Of a DNA stretch of 64,000 nucleotides, positions 55,033 to 63,927 are shown one piece after another. Source of the DNA: Chloroflexota bacterium (GTDB lineage Bacteria > Chloroflexota > Dehalococcoidia > Dehalococcoidales > JACQON01). The notes below the pieces were generated by a model. That model saw nothing but the letters and a program-made list of their open reading frames with translations. It searched no databases and had not been told where the DNA came from. Position numbers and translations under genes: made by a program. Numbering within the stretch: position 1 is the first letter of the stretch; each line of letters begins with the position of its first letter. Location of the stretch: assembly GCA_016202545.1 (NCBI GenBank), contig JACQON010000002.1:37983-101982 (forward strand), given 5' to 3'.

Positions 55033-57262
55033 AGGACGCCAGTATCTCCTCTAGTCGCTGTTCATGAGGCACCGGCCTGGCCTTCCCTATCCTGAGCCTG
55101 ATGTCACACTTCAGGCACCGCGCCGCCTCAGCCACAGCCGCTGTCTCATCCAACCCGACCTCCACCTGGGAAAAATTCCCTGTCCGCTCGCTGACCTCAA
55201 GACAGGGCATTTGCTGCCGCGGCTTGCGGGCAAAGTCCTCCTCCCTTCCCAGGCACGGGCCGACGGCGTCCTCAGGGGTCAGCGCCTCGCTGATGTCACC
55301 GCTGCCGCCAAGATACCTGTCTATGCAGATAGCCGCCTTCTTGCCAGCGGCCATGGCCCCGGTAACCGTTGCCGGGCCGGTAACTATATCACCGCCAGCA
55401 AAGACACCCGGCTTACTGGTGGCCAGTGTATCAGGGTCAACCTTGATGACGCCCCCTTTGTCCAATTCCACATCGAACCCTCGGGGTATCTCCGGGACCT
55501 GCCCGATAGCGGCTATTATGGTGTCAAACTCCATGGAGAACTCGCTGCCCCTGACCGCTACCGGCCGCCGCCGGCCGCTGGCATCGGGTTCGCCAAGCTG
55601 CATACGGACACAGGTTAGCTCCAGGCGCTCATCCCGCCGGGCTATTTTGCTCGGAGCGGCCAGGAAAACTATCTTTATCCCCTCCTCCAGTGCCCCGTCA
55701 ACCTCTTCATGGCGGGCTGGCATCTCGTCCCTGGTCCGCCGGTAGATGATGGTCACTTCCCTGGCGCCAAGCCGGCTGGCGGTGCGGGCGCTATCTATAG
55801 CCGCATTCCCGCCGCCGACCACAGCCACCCTATCACCCACCTTCACCTTCACGCCGAGGTTAACCTCCCTGAGAAAGCTGACGCCATCCATTACCCCCGG
55901 GCTGTTCTCCCCATCCATGCCGAGCCTGCTGCCCCGGTGAGCACCCAGGGCCAGAAAGACGGCATTGTACCCTTGCGCCGAAAGCTCATCCAGCGACTCC
56001 ACGCGGGAGTTTGTTTTTATCTCCACTCTTGAGTCTCTCAGCAGGTCAATCTCGGCCTTCAATACGGCTTTGGGCAAGCGGTACTCCGGGATGCCGACGC
56101 GTAGCATGCCGCCCGGCTCAGGCAGGGATTCAAAGACCGTAACCGAGTGGCCGCGCAGCCTGGCCAGGTAATAGGCCGCAGTCAACCCGGCCGGCCCCGA
56201 CCCCACAATGGCCACCCGCTTACCTGATGGCGGAACGAACTTAATCCGCCTGACGCCACCTGCGGGAGGCCGCTCGGCGATAAAGCGCTTGAGGTTCATT
56301 ATGGATATCGGCTCGTTGACCTCACCCCGGCGGCACACGGCTTCGCAGGGGTGATGACAAACAGTGCCGCAGATGAACGGGAAGGGAGTGCTTTCGGCGA
56401 CCACCGCCAGGGCTTCGGCGAACTTCCGCTCGGAGATAAGGCGAACGTAGCGGGGCGCATCTATCTTGAGAGGACAGGCATGCTTACACGGGACCAGGAA
56501 GGCTTCACGCTCGGCCTCGGTCTCCCACCTCTCAGCCCCCTTGTCCGTCAAGGCGGCGGTGGGACAGACTTCAACGCAGGCCAGGCAGAATTTGCATGCC
56601 GAATCCACCAGCGGCTTGTCAAAGGGAGTGCTGACAACAGTCTGGATGCCCCGGTGGGCAAAGTCAATGGCGCCGACGCCGCGCAGCTCCTGGCACGCCC
56701 TGACGCACCGGCCACACAAAATGCACAGGTTGTAATCCCGGGTAAAAAGCGGGTCGTCCGTTTTAACCGGCAAGCCGCGATAGGTGTAGCCGAAACGGAC
56801 GGTATCCAGCCCGATGTACCGGGCCACGTTTTGCAGCTCACACCGCTCATTCTTGGGGCAGGTGACGCAGTGCTGGGATATGGAAAAGGAGCGCAGGCAA
56901 ACATCATAGGGGCCGCAATGCTTCTGTCGATTGCAGGTGAGACAAACATGAGGATGCTCTGATAGTATCAGCTCCAGGGCGGTTCGCCTGACCTGGGTGA
57001 TTTGCTCGCTTTCAGTGCGTACCACCATGCCCTGGACGACTGGAGTGGTGCAGGCGGTGGGCAAGCTACGTATACTATCAACCTCAACCACACAAAGTCG
57101 GCAGCCGCCGTATGGCGTCAGGTCGGGATGGGCACAGAGATTGGGGATATAGATTCCCGCCTGTTGCGCTGCCTGAAGTACCGTTGTCCCCCTCTTCGCT
57201 TTTATCTCGCAACCGTCGATGGTGAGGCTGATTTCTGCCGTTTTTTGACTTTCAGGCGCCAT
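55022..57262 (-). CDS. NuoG-type Fe-S / GltD-like FAD-NAD(P) oxidoreductase fusion
   Basis: A 746-residue fusion. Residues about 10-80 are a [2Fe-2S] ferredoxin domain (IPNLCAHPDLTPYGGCRLC), and 95-150 hold a Cys-rich segment with HCVTCPKNERC. Residues 185-245 hold two [4Fe-4S] motifs (CILCGRCVRAC and CKFCLACVEVCP). The rest is a GltD/NfnB-type half with its own Cys motif (CGTVCHHPCEAVC) and two dinucleotide folds (VAIVGSGPAGLTAAYYLA and VAVVGGGNAAIDSARTA). The ATG at 57262 is set by AAAGGAG; the frame upstream is a non-family leader. GltD-like subunits of this kind feed NADPH electrons, and some formate dehydrogenase complexes with them bifurcate electrons; this is inference here. Confidence 0.88.
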   Translation of the reverse strand: MAPESQKTAEISLTIDGCEIKAKRGTTVLQAAQQAGIYIPNLCAHPDLTPYGGCRLCVVEVDSIRSLPTACTTPVVQGMVVRTESEQITQVRRTALELILSEHPHVCLTCNRQKHCGPYDVCLRSFSISQHCVTCPKNERCELQNVARYIGLDTVRFGYTYRGLPVKTDDPLFTRDYNLCILCGRCVRACQELRGVGAIDFAHRGIQTVVSTPFDKPLVDSACKFCLACVEVCPTAALTDKGAERWETEAEREAFLVPCKHACPLKIDAPRYVRLISERKFAEALAVVAESTPFPFICGTVCHHPCEAVCRRGEVNEPISIMNLKRFIAERPPAGGVRRIKFVPPSGKRVAIVGSGPAGLTAAYYLARLRGHSVTVFESLPEPGGMLRVGIPEYRLPKAVLKAEIDLLRDSRVEIKTNSRVESLDELSAQGYNAVFLALGAHRGSRLGMDGENSPGVMDGVSFLREVNLGVKVKVGDRVAVVGGGNAAIDSARTASRLGAREVTIIYRRTRDEMPARHEEVDGALEEGIKIVFLAAPSKIARRDERLELTCVRMQLGEPDASGRRRPVAVRGSEFSMEFDTIIAAIGQVPEIPRGFDVELDKGGVIKVDPDTLATSKPGVFAGGDIVTGPATVTGAMAAGKKAAICIDRYLGGSGDISEALTPEDAVGPCLGREEDFARKPRQQMPCLEVSERTGNFSQVEVGLDETAAVAEAARCLKCDIRLRIGKARPVPHEQRLEEILASYAK

Positions 57263-57308
57263 ATTCGCCGAACTCCTTTCCCGGCCACCGTGCCGGCCGG
57301 TCGCCACA

Positions 57309-57335
57309 GGCAGGCTGCCTGAACGGCAGCCTGCC
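57309..57335 (-). promoter_or_regulatory. Leader hairpin before the formate dehydrogenase operon
   Basis: A perfect 11-bp stem (GGCAGGCTGCC against GGCAGCCTGCC) with a 5-base loop lies about 50 bases before the ATG at 57262. A second, shorter CCGGCC/GGCCGG inverted repeat lies between it and the gene. With the candidate promoter near 57550 this gives a long structured leader, suggesting post-initiation control; no known riboswitch class is recognised. Confidence 0.4.
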
Positions 57336-57544
57336 AATCCAGTATAAAACCGCCTGAACCGCGCGCGCCACAGGGCTCAGTAAAGCCGAAAATTGCGGGA
57401 AGGAAAGAGGATGGTTCCCCGGAGCGAGCGGACACTTTACCTTTGGCGATACTTCCAACACGGCTATCCGAACAGCGGCCTGTGATGGCCTGGACTCTAC
57501 GTCAGGGTTGCCACGGTGGTTGTGACAGCCGGCCACCCATAATC

Positions 57545-57574
57545 ATTCTATCATGTATCGTCCCCGCTATACAA
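57545..57574 (-). promoter_or_regulatory. Candidate promoter of the formate dehydrogenase operon
   Basis: On the minus strand TTGTAT (57574-57569), an 18-base spacer and TAGAAT (57550-57545) give a fair sigma-70 match. It would start a leader of about 275 bases. It lies back-to-back with the broken tRNA-Ser. Confidence 0.38.
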
Positions 57575-57607
57575 ACCGCCGCCCTTTAGGGTAAAATCTG
57601 AAGCGGG

Positions 57608-57646
57608 GGAGAGGTGTCCGAGTGGTTGATGGTGCCGCTCTCGAAA
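57608..57646 (+). pseudogene. tRNA-Ser(CGA) 5' half, broken at the anticodon loop
   Basis: The 39 bases match the 5' half of a class II tRNA-Ser: acceptor strand GGAGAGG, then TG, a D-arm with GAGTGGTTGAT, an anticodon 5' stem CCGCT and a complete 7-base loop CTCGAAA with anticodon CGA at 57642-57644. The expected AGCGG stem partner, variable arm and T-arm are missing; TTTAGATC follows instead. I found no 3' half in the next 600 bases. The break falls exactly at the loop/stem junction, a position some tyrosine recombinases use. The gene as it stands cannot make a tRNA. Confidence 0.7.
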
Positions 57647-58248
57647 TTTAGATCTAGTTGTCCCATGCCATTACTTTACGTTTAAAATGGAACCTTCGTG
57701 TTAACATCTAAAATCTTATCCTGAGCGTAAAACACCAATTGGTAACTTCCCGTTCTATTCAGTACGTTAGCTATTTGTTAGCTATTTTAACTTCCGGTCA
57801 GGCATGAATCATCTTCTTTGTGGTCAGAAACTGTATATACTAACTTACGATTGGGCTCAAGCAAGTTCGTCTCAAGGATAGCTTAATGTTTGTGTACCAT
57901 ACTAAAGTAAAACCGGACACTATGCTTCTGCTACTTACAGGCTCAATGAAACCGCATTTTTACCGGACTTAGGTTTTACCAAAGCTGACAGAACCGATTC
58001 TGCGATGGTTCCGCCGTTGCACGAAACAAGCAAATGTTACCTGACAAAAGCCCCCTACAATTAGGAGTAGAGGACATCGATACTTGCTGCGCAAAGGTGA
58101 CTATTAAAGGAGAACTCTATTTTAGATGAACTCAAGGGTTCTCACTCTGGATGCTTTGCCGCCTGTTGTTCAGGTTCTATCCTTGACCATGGCTACGATG
58201 TCCAGGCTCTATTACCGTGATTTTACGCGCCAGCCGGACCGAACAGGA
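57647..58248. other. AT-rich 600-base gap at the left edge of the second island
   Basis: Between the broken tRNA and the amidohydrolase gene I see no recognisable gene. Base composition is visibly lower in GC than the formate dehydrogenase operon. A direct repeat ACCGGAC occurs at about 57912 and 57963. A plus-strand frame of 75 codons starts at 58126 but runs into the 3' end of the amidohydrolase gene. It could be the end of a mobile element whose integrase lies elsewhere. Confidence 0.4.
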
Positions 58249-59304
58249 CTATCGGCTGAAGGGCAGTTTGAAGAGCGTATCCGCATTCAAATGCGAAATC
58301 TTCTCCTTATCTTTATCGCATATTGGCATTCTATCCATAAGTTGTCCAGATAGTCTACTGTCCTCGAACGGATAGTCCACAGCAAACATGATTCTGTCCG
58401 CTCCTAGAGCCAGGTAAGCGCACAGGAATGCGGGTTCGAAAAACATGCCACTCGTGGTTACGAAGAAATTACTTTTTATATAGTCGCTCGGCTTTCTAAC
58501 GCATATCGGTTTAGCCTCTCCAGGGCTCGGAGGCTTCAACCAGCCCAAATCTATACGGTTTAGCCAGAATGGCAACCCTTCTCCCAGATGGCCCAGGATA
58601 ATATTAAGCCCAGGATATTTATCAAAGATGCCGCTGCAAATAAGACGCATAACATGCAAAGCTGTTTCCGCAGCGAATCCCAAACTCGGCCCGGCTAGAA
58701 TTGCCCCGTAGCTAGTGTAAGGTTTCAATGTAGACGACGACAGCATCGTCGGGTGAAGATATATCGGCACGTCAAGCTTTTCTGCTTTCTCGAATATAGG
58801 CCAGTACTTCTGGTCATCGAGGTATGCTCCCCTGATGTTGGAGTTGATGTTTGCTCCCTTGAAACCTAGCTCCTTCACAGCTCGTTCCAGTTCATCAGCA
58901 GCTCGCTTCGGTTCTTGAGGTGCTAGCGTAGCGAGCCCAATGAACCTGTCCGGATACTTCTTAGTTACCTGGTAAAAGGCGTCATTGGTTTTCCTGGCTA
59001 CGACAGCAGACTCTGCGATATTAAGTATCTCACAGCCAGGAGAGCATAGAGAAAGCGCCTGCATATCTATACCCGCAGCATCCATTTCCTTGAGCCTTCC
59101 TTCTCCCAGGTCAAGCAGTCGATTGGTGACACTATCAGTACGAGACTGACACAGGTCAGGCCCGTACCATATCCTTTGGAACTTGCCACCATTTTCGTCT
59201 TCCACAGTGTCAAGCTTTGGAAACGTATTCCTTGCCATGAGATGGTTTACGTACTCTTCCGTGAGAAAATGCGCTTCAACGTCGATCTTTTTCATGGGAA
59301 TCAT
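58249..59304 (-). CDS. Amidohydrolase 2 / ACMSD-like decarboxylase
   Basis: Metal-dependent TIM-barrel protein of 351 residues in the amidohydrolase-2 family, which includes ACMSD, gamma-resorcylate decarboxylase and related nonoxidative decarboxylases. KIDVEAHFLTEEYV at the start gives the first metal site in a partly altered form (E-A-H rather than H-x-H). PIYLHPTMLS near residue 180, ILGHLGEGLPFWLNR near 240 and FAVDYPFEDSR near 325 (metal Asp) are family landmarks. AAGGTG precedes the ATG at 59304. It follows UbiD-4 by 21 bases, so two different decarboxylase-type enzymes are co-expressed. Hydrolase activity is also possible. Confidence 0.83.
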   Translation of the reverse strand: MIPMKKIDVEAHFLTEEYVNHLMARNTFPKLDTVEDENGGKFQRIWYGPDLCQSRTDSVTNRLLDLGEGRLKEMDAAGIDMQALSLCSPGCEILNIAESAVVARKTNDAFYQVTKKYPDRFIGLATLAPQEPKRAADELERAVKELGFKGANINSNIRGAYLDDQKYWPIFEKAEKLDVPIYLHPTMLSSSTLKPYTSYGAILAGPSLGFAAETALHVMRLICSGIFDKYPGLNIILGHLGEGLPFWLNRIDLGWLKPPSPGEAKPICVRKPSDYIKSNFFVTTSGMFFEPAFLCAYLALGADRIMFAVDYPFEDSRLSGQLMDRMPICDKDKEKISHLNADTLFKLPFSR

Positions 59305-59325
59305 CTAAGCACCTTGACGTTACCT

Positions 59326-60756
59326 TCATAATGAATCTCCCCATTTTTCCTTCATTCTTTGCTCATAATCAGGGTTGATCTGAATAGTCTGAGGAAACTC
59401 GTCAATCCACTCGAAAGGTCGGCATGCGTCAATGATGGCCCTCGAATTGAAGAGGGCTTTGGTTGGCTTGCGAATCATTGGGTCCAAGTCATCACTCCAG
59501 GCTCTTCTCACAATGTCAATGCCTTTCTCAGGGTCTGACCGGGTACAAAGAGCCCATATGACGTCATCCATGTTTGTTGGGTCTATGTCATCATCCACCA
59601 CGATCACATATCTGCCCCTGAAAGCACTGAGCCTGAGACCTTGCGCGACAGTCAGAGCCGCTTGTTTCGCATGGCCAGCGTACCTTTGTTTTATGGCCAC
59701 GACGTATAGGAAGCGTCCCCCTACTTCGTGACTCCATACTGACTTCACCTCTGGAACTCCCGCCCTGGCTAGGTCGCTATATGTCCTCGCGCTGCGGAGC
59801 ACTGACAAGTAATACGCTCCATCGCAAGGAGGGCGCCCCATGTATATGCCCAGCAATATCGGGTTGTGCCGATGGTAAACCCGCTCAATCTTGATAATTG
59901 GCGCCGGTCGCTCTTTGCTGGCGTAATAGCCATGCCATTCACCAAACGGGCCTTCTATCCTAGTTTCACCCGGAGGACACGACCCTGCCAGTACTATTTC
60001 ACTGCTAGCCGGGAAAGGCAAGCCGGTTATCTCGTCCTCTATTACTTCTAGGGGTGTTCCTTTGATAGCACCTATGTAACTGTACTCTGTACCGGCGGGC
60101 ACTTCCACCGAGCTTATGCCGAATACTACTGGGTCATGTCCAAGCGATATGACAACGGGGCAGGGCTCGCCTCTTGCATGATACCTCTCTATATGGATTC
60201 CTCCATGTTTTCCCGGAGAGACATAGATTCCCAGAGTGTTTTTGTCATGCACCATCAACCTGTAATTACCGGCATTAATGTCGCCTGTGTCCGGGTCCCT
60301 GGTTATAACAGCCCCACCCGTACCGATGTACCTGCCGCCATCCAGTTCGTTCCACTTTGGTGATGGAAATTCGAAAAGGTCTACCTCGCCTCCCGAATGC
60401 ACATTCTCCAGCACTGGCCCGGATGTAACCACCATGGGCGGAAACGAACTCAGATTTGCCTCCCACAATGCCAATTTATCCCTGACGTTCACCAACAATT
60501 GTGAAGTCGAAACAGTATTTGGAAGACCAAAGGTAAGCGCTATTCGACGCGGGCTCGTGAGCGGACAGGTGACCAGTCTGTAGCCTGGCGGATAACCTTT
60601 AATCCTGTCGAACAGCAATACGGGGCAATTCTTCCGTCTCAGATTCAGATGGGATATACAACCAATTTCCAAATCCCAGTCAGCTTCTTCTATCCTTTTT
60701 AATTCGCCTAGCTTATCTGCTTCTTCAAGCCAAGCTCTAAGGTCACTAACATACAT
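59326..60756 (-). CDS. UbiD family decarboxylase (UbiD-4)
   Basis: UbiD-family enzyme of 476 residues with Arg166 in NAGNYR and Glu268 and Glu273 in EGPFGE, so the catalytic trio is intact. It resembles UbiD-1 more than the others: DWDLEIG, LFEFPSPKW, ELDGGRYIGTG and YAGHAKQAAL are shared in position. It lies between a DctPQM transporter upstream and an ACMSD-like gene downstream, in an arrangement parallel to the UbiD-2 operon. GGAGAAACAGTC before the ATG supports the start. Confidence 0.88.
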   Translation of the reverse strand: MYVSDLRAWLEEADKLGELKRIEEADWDLEIGCISHLNLRRKNCPVLLFDRIKGYPPGYRLVTCPLTSPRRIALTFGLPNTVSTSQLLVNVRDKLALWEANLSSFPPMVVTSGPVLENVHSGGEVDLFEFPSPKWNELDGGRYIGTGGAVITRDPDTGDINAGNYRLMVHDKNTLGIYVSPGKHGGIHIERYHARGEPCPVVISLGHDPVVFGISSVEVPAGTEYSYIGAIKGTPLEVIEDEITGLPFPASSEIVLAGSCPPGETRIEGPFGEWHGYYASKERPAPIIKIERVYHRHNPILLGIYMGRPPCDGAYYLSVLRSARTYSDLARAGVPEVKSVWSHEVGGRFLYVVAIKQRYAGHAKQAALTVAQGLRLSAFRGRYVIVVDDDIDPTNMDDVIWALCTRSDPEKGIDIVRRAWSDDLDPMIRKPTKALFNSRAIIDACRPFEWIDEFPQTIQINPDYEQRMKEKWGDSL

Positions 60757-60896
60757 GACTGTTTCTCCTTGTAACTATTCACAAACAATTTAGTGCGGAC
60801 TCAGTGAATTAGGCCCCAAATCATCGTCTCAATAACTATGATTTTGCCTTTAAATGGGCCTATTTCACGCCTCCACCACCATCGATTAGTGGCAGT

Positions 60897-62198
60897 CTAT
60901 TTCATGAATATGCCAGGTAACCAGAGGGCAATTTCAGGGAAAAAGATCATCAGCGCCACCAAAACCAAAGACGGTATGAAGAATGGAATACAATCAAGAG
61001 CAATCGTTTCAATCGAATATTTGCTGCCAAGAATACCACGAATTACAAACAAAGTTAGACCAAACGGTGGCGTAACATTACCGACATCACCAATTATCAC
61101 GTAAATTATGCCCCACCACACAAGATTAATATTATGTGCTACGATGACAGGCATTATGAAGGGAAAGGTCAGAAATAGCATCTCCCAGGCACCAAGGAAA
61201 CACCCTAGAATAAGGTAGCCTATGATGAAAAGAACTATCGTACCGTATTTGCCGATAGGTAAACCCAGTATTAAACCTGTCATTTCACCGACGATCCCCA
61301 GCATGTTAAGGCCGTAAGTTAAGCCTACAGCCATGGCATAAATAAATAAGGCGAAACTGGTCACTCTGGCAGCATCAAGGAGACTGGCCTGAAGTATTGC
61401 CCGGTTCAGCCGCCTGTATGCCAGGCTAAGAACGATACTAAGGAAAGCACCTAGGGCTGCCGCTTCAGTGGGTGTCATAACACCGAGGAAGATCGACCCC
61501 AGTACTCCAAACACCACTAACAAAAATGGAAATATTCCCTTAAGTGCTGCTAGTTTTACCCTCCAACTGTATCTAGCCATTGGAGGAGCCAAATTGGGAC
61601 TAAGCTTCACCCTAATTATTACCGTTATTACAAGCATGACTGCTAGCGTTATCCCCGGTATAATCGCCGCGGCGAACAGGCTCATGACCGGAACGCTTTG
61701 CCATGTACCATAAATAATCAGGAGTAGACTAGGCGGAATAAGCGGCGCTAAAGTAGCTCCCATGGCTATTGATGGTAAGGAAAGCTTGGGGCTATAACCC
61801 CTACTTTCCATTGCGGGAAAGGCAATCTTGCTGAAAGTAGCCGCCGCTGACGAGCCAGAGCCAGACATTGCAGCAAAGATGGCGTTGGCAGCGAGGGTGG
61901 CACATGCCAAGCTGCCGGGCAAACGGTCTAGCCATTTCTCAACCCCAGAGAAGAGTGTTTCAGTAACGCCACTGTTAGACAATATCGCCCCCATAAACAC
62001 GAAAAGTGGAAGCGCAGTGAGCGTATAGGAGTTAGTGGCCCGCCATGACGTCCACATAAGTTGGTCAAAGGGCTGATTAGCCAACCACACCAGCACCACC
62101 ACAGCCACGATTCCAAGTGACCAAGCAATCTCTATGCCCGCAGCCAGCAGGATGACCATTCCGCCTAAGGCGATAACAACCCATGCTATATCAGACAT
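60897..62198 (-). CDS. dctM: TRAP transporter large permease (DctM)
   Basis: Large TRAP permease of 433 residues, same length as the DctM at 16836-18137 and clearly its paralog (GSSAAATFSKIAFPAM, GATLAPLIPPSLLLIIYG, GVMTPTEAAALGAFLSIVLSLAYRRLN, NVTPPFGLTLFVIRG). About twelve hydrophobic segments. Two bases separate it from dctQ. The 140-base gap to UbiD-4 is larger than the matching gap in the first island (21 bases). Confidence 0.93.
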   Translation of the reverse strand: MSDIAWVVIALGGMVILLAAGIEIAWSLGIVAVVVLVWLANQPFDQLMWTSWRATNSYTLTALPLFVFMGAILSNSGVTETLFSGVEKWLDRLPGSLACATLAANAIFAAMSGSGSSAAATFSKIAFPAMESRGYSPKLSLPSIAMGATLAPLIPPSLLLIIYGTWQSVPVMSLFAAAIIPGITLAVMLVITVIIRVKLSPNLAPPMARYSWRVKLAALKGIFPFLLVVFGVLGSIFLGVMTPTEAAALGAFLSIVLSLAYRRLNRAILQASLLDAARVTSFALFIYAMAVGLTYGLNMLGIVGEMTGLILGLPIGKYGTIVLFIIGYLILGCFLGAWEMLFLTFPFIMPVIVAHNINLVWWGIIYVIIGDVGNVTPPFGLTLFVIRGILGSKYSIETIALDCIPFFIPSLVLVALMIFFPEIALWLPGIFMK

Positions 62199-62200
62199 GG

Positions 62201-62695
62201 TCAGTCCTTCTCTCTAGTATGCCTAAAGACGCTCACAGTTTTGACAATATCAATAACTACTACCACAAAGAGTAAGACAGTACCAATAAGCACAGCCAAC
62301 GAGGGCCATTCCTCAGGTGTGCGTAGCCAACTGGCACTCCTTGTGCCCCTCTTGTGCAAACGTAGCCATAGCTCCCAACTACCTAGGATCAGCACCGGAA
62401 CAAAAGCAGTAATGATAAATAAAGTTACTAACCTTAACCGGTTTCTAATGTTGGTGGCAAGCCTGCTTGTCACAGCTTCAATCCTGATGTGACCCCCTAC
62501 CTTCCAGGTATAGGCTAATCCAATAAAGATAATGCCGGGGAGCATATAAGCTGCGATTTCATCAGCGATGCCGAACGCTCGGTTAAAAACGTATCTTGAT
62601 ATTACCTCGGCAAGAAGCAAGGCCATCAACGTAAAGATTAACCAAGCCGAAATCTGACCAGATATGTCCCCGATAATTTGGGCTATTCGCTTCAT
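62201..62695 (-). CDS. dctQ: TRAP transporter small permease (DctQ)
   Basis: Small TRAP permease of 164 residues with four hydrophobic segments and the NRAFGIADEIAAYMLPG signature. Start ATG 62695 is preferred because AAGGA lies six bases ahead; an ATG at 62713 has no ribosome site and lies beside the hairpin. It pairs with the adjacent DctM and upstream DctP. Confidence 0.9.
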   Translation of the reverse strand: MKRIAQIIGDISGQISAWLIFTLMALLLAEVISRYVFNRAFGIADEIAAYMLPGIIFIGLAYTWKVGGHIRIEAVTSRLATNIRNRLRLVTLFIITAFVPVLILGSWELWLRLHKRGTRSASWLRTPEEWPSLAVLIGTVLLFVVVVIDIVKTVSVFRHTREKD

Positions 62696-62720
62696 TACTT
62701 GTCCTTCTGGCATAATGAAA

Positions 62721-62753
62721 GTGGTAAGGTTGTTAACATAACAACCCTACCAC
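62721..62753 (-). terminator. Stem-loop between dctP and dctQ, second island
   Basis: GTGGTA-A-GGTTGTT pairs with AACAACC-C-TACCAC around a 5-base loop, 13 pairs with one mismatch, starting 19 bases past the dctP stop. No U-run follows on the minus strand. Same place as the hairpin at 18779-18813 but unrelated in sequence. Confidence 0.58.
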
Positions 62754-62772
62754 TTCTACCCAACCGGACATT

Positions 62773-63927
62773 TCATTTGGGGTAAGCTTCAAACGCCCTA
62801 GCCTTAGCTAGTTCCTCTTTAACAATTGCTAGAATCTCCGGTCCGTATGGGCCGGCGGTCTTAAGCCACTCATCCTCCAGTGGCTTCATGAGTTCTACGG
62901 CTTTGGTCATATCCTCTGGCGAAAGGCGGCTAATTGTAATGCCAGCACGCTTCGCGGAATCGTAAACTACGGTGTAGCCTTCATCGTTACCAATCGTCAT
63001 CAATTGCACTTCCCACATTGTGTCCCGAAGTACTTTCTGTAAATCAGGCGGTAAGGAATCATAGAGCTTGGCATTGATGACAACCCCGAACTGCGAGACT
63101 GATTTCATGGGCAGCTCAAGTACATACGGAGCAAGGTCTCCCAAGCCCTGCGTAAAACCATAGGTAAGCCCCGTTAGGACAGCGTCAATCACGCCGGTCC
63201 TTACTGCTCCTAGCACTTCAGCCCAGGCTAAAGTTACCGGTGATGCCCCTAAATTCTTCAGAGCCAGATTCGCCATGGCACCAGAAACCCTGGTTTTCAA
63301 ACCTTTCATCTCAGCCAGTGTCGTGACTCGTTTACCGCTCCAAAGAGTAAATCCACCGACACCACCGTGAAGTCCACTCAAGTGTAGAAACCCGTGTTCC
63401 CTAAAGACTTTATTATATATTTCGATTAGCCTAGCGTTTTGCATTGTTTGCATCATTTCCAGCTCTCCCTGGACTGGGTCAGCACTCACTAGGCCTGGGA
63501 TATTCTCCCAGAGAATAAACGGGAATGTCCCGGAGTGCATAGCCATCTGATAGCTTCCCATATCTGCCCTTCCATCGCCTACCGCATCTGGTATGTCCTG
63601 ACTTGGGAACATCTTTGAAATAATGTTAACTTGTATTCGCCCGTTGCTCCGCTGATAAAGCAACCTTTGGAATTCGCGCCCTGGTGCCAATATCACGGAA
63701 GCGTAAAAGTTCGCCCCATATGCGTCATCCCAAGCGAAGGTAAACTTGTAAGCTTTCTCAGGGGTTGGCGTCGGTGTTGTTGCGGGAGTTGGTGTGGATG
63801 TCGGTGCTGGCGCCGTCACTGTGACTGTCGGTGCCGGGGTTGGAGTTGGAGCCTTGGCACAGGCTACGGCCAGAGGTAGCGCTGTCAGTGCCAGAAGTAG
63901 ACCAAGAATAATCAGTTTCCGACTCAT
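62773..63927 (-). CDS. dctP: TRAP transporter substrate-binding lipoprotein (DctP)
   Basis: DctP-type binding protein of 384 residues. Lipoprotein signal with lipobox AVAC (Cys near 23), linker with TVTVTAPAPTSTPTP, then the mature domain: NIISKMFPSQDIPDAVGDGRADMG, LAEMKGLKTRVSGAMANLALKNLGASP with the ligand-binding Arg, and INAKLYDSLPPDLQKVLRD. It heads the dctP-dctQ-dctM-ubiD-amidohydrolase operon. GGAGG precedes the ATG. Closest in the window to the orphan DctP and the DctP at 18830-19987. Confidence 0.92.
   Translation of the reverse strand: MSRKLIILGLLLALTALPLAVACAKAPTPTPAPTVTVTAPAPTSTPTPATTPTPTPEKAYKFTFAWDDAYGANFYASVILAPGREFQRLLYQRSNGRIQVNIISKMFPSQDIPDAVGDGRADMGSYQMAMHSGTFPFILWENIPGLVSADPVQGELEMMQTMQNARLIEIYNKVFREHGFLHLSGLHGGVGGFTLWSGKRVTTLAEMKGLKTRVSGAMANLALKNLGASPVTLAWAEVLGAVRTGVIDAVLTGLTYGFTQGLGDLAPYVLELPMKSVSQFGVVINAKLYDSLPPDLQKVLRDTMWEVQLMTIGNDEGYTVVYDSAKRAGITISRLSPEDMTKAVELMKPLEDEWLKTAGPYGPEILAIVKEELAKARAFEAYPK

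Noticed and set aside
57608..58200. tRNA-Ser interrupted by a group I intron
   Set aside because: The last base before the break is A rather than the U expected at a group I 5' splice site, and no tRNA 3' half is found in the next 600 bases.
58126..58353. 75-codon plus-strand gene with a distant AAGGAG
   Set aside because: The ribosome site is 13 bases from the ATG, the last 35 codons are antisense to the amidohydrolase 3' end, and the translation matches no family I know.
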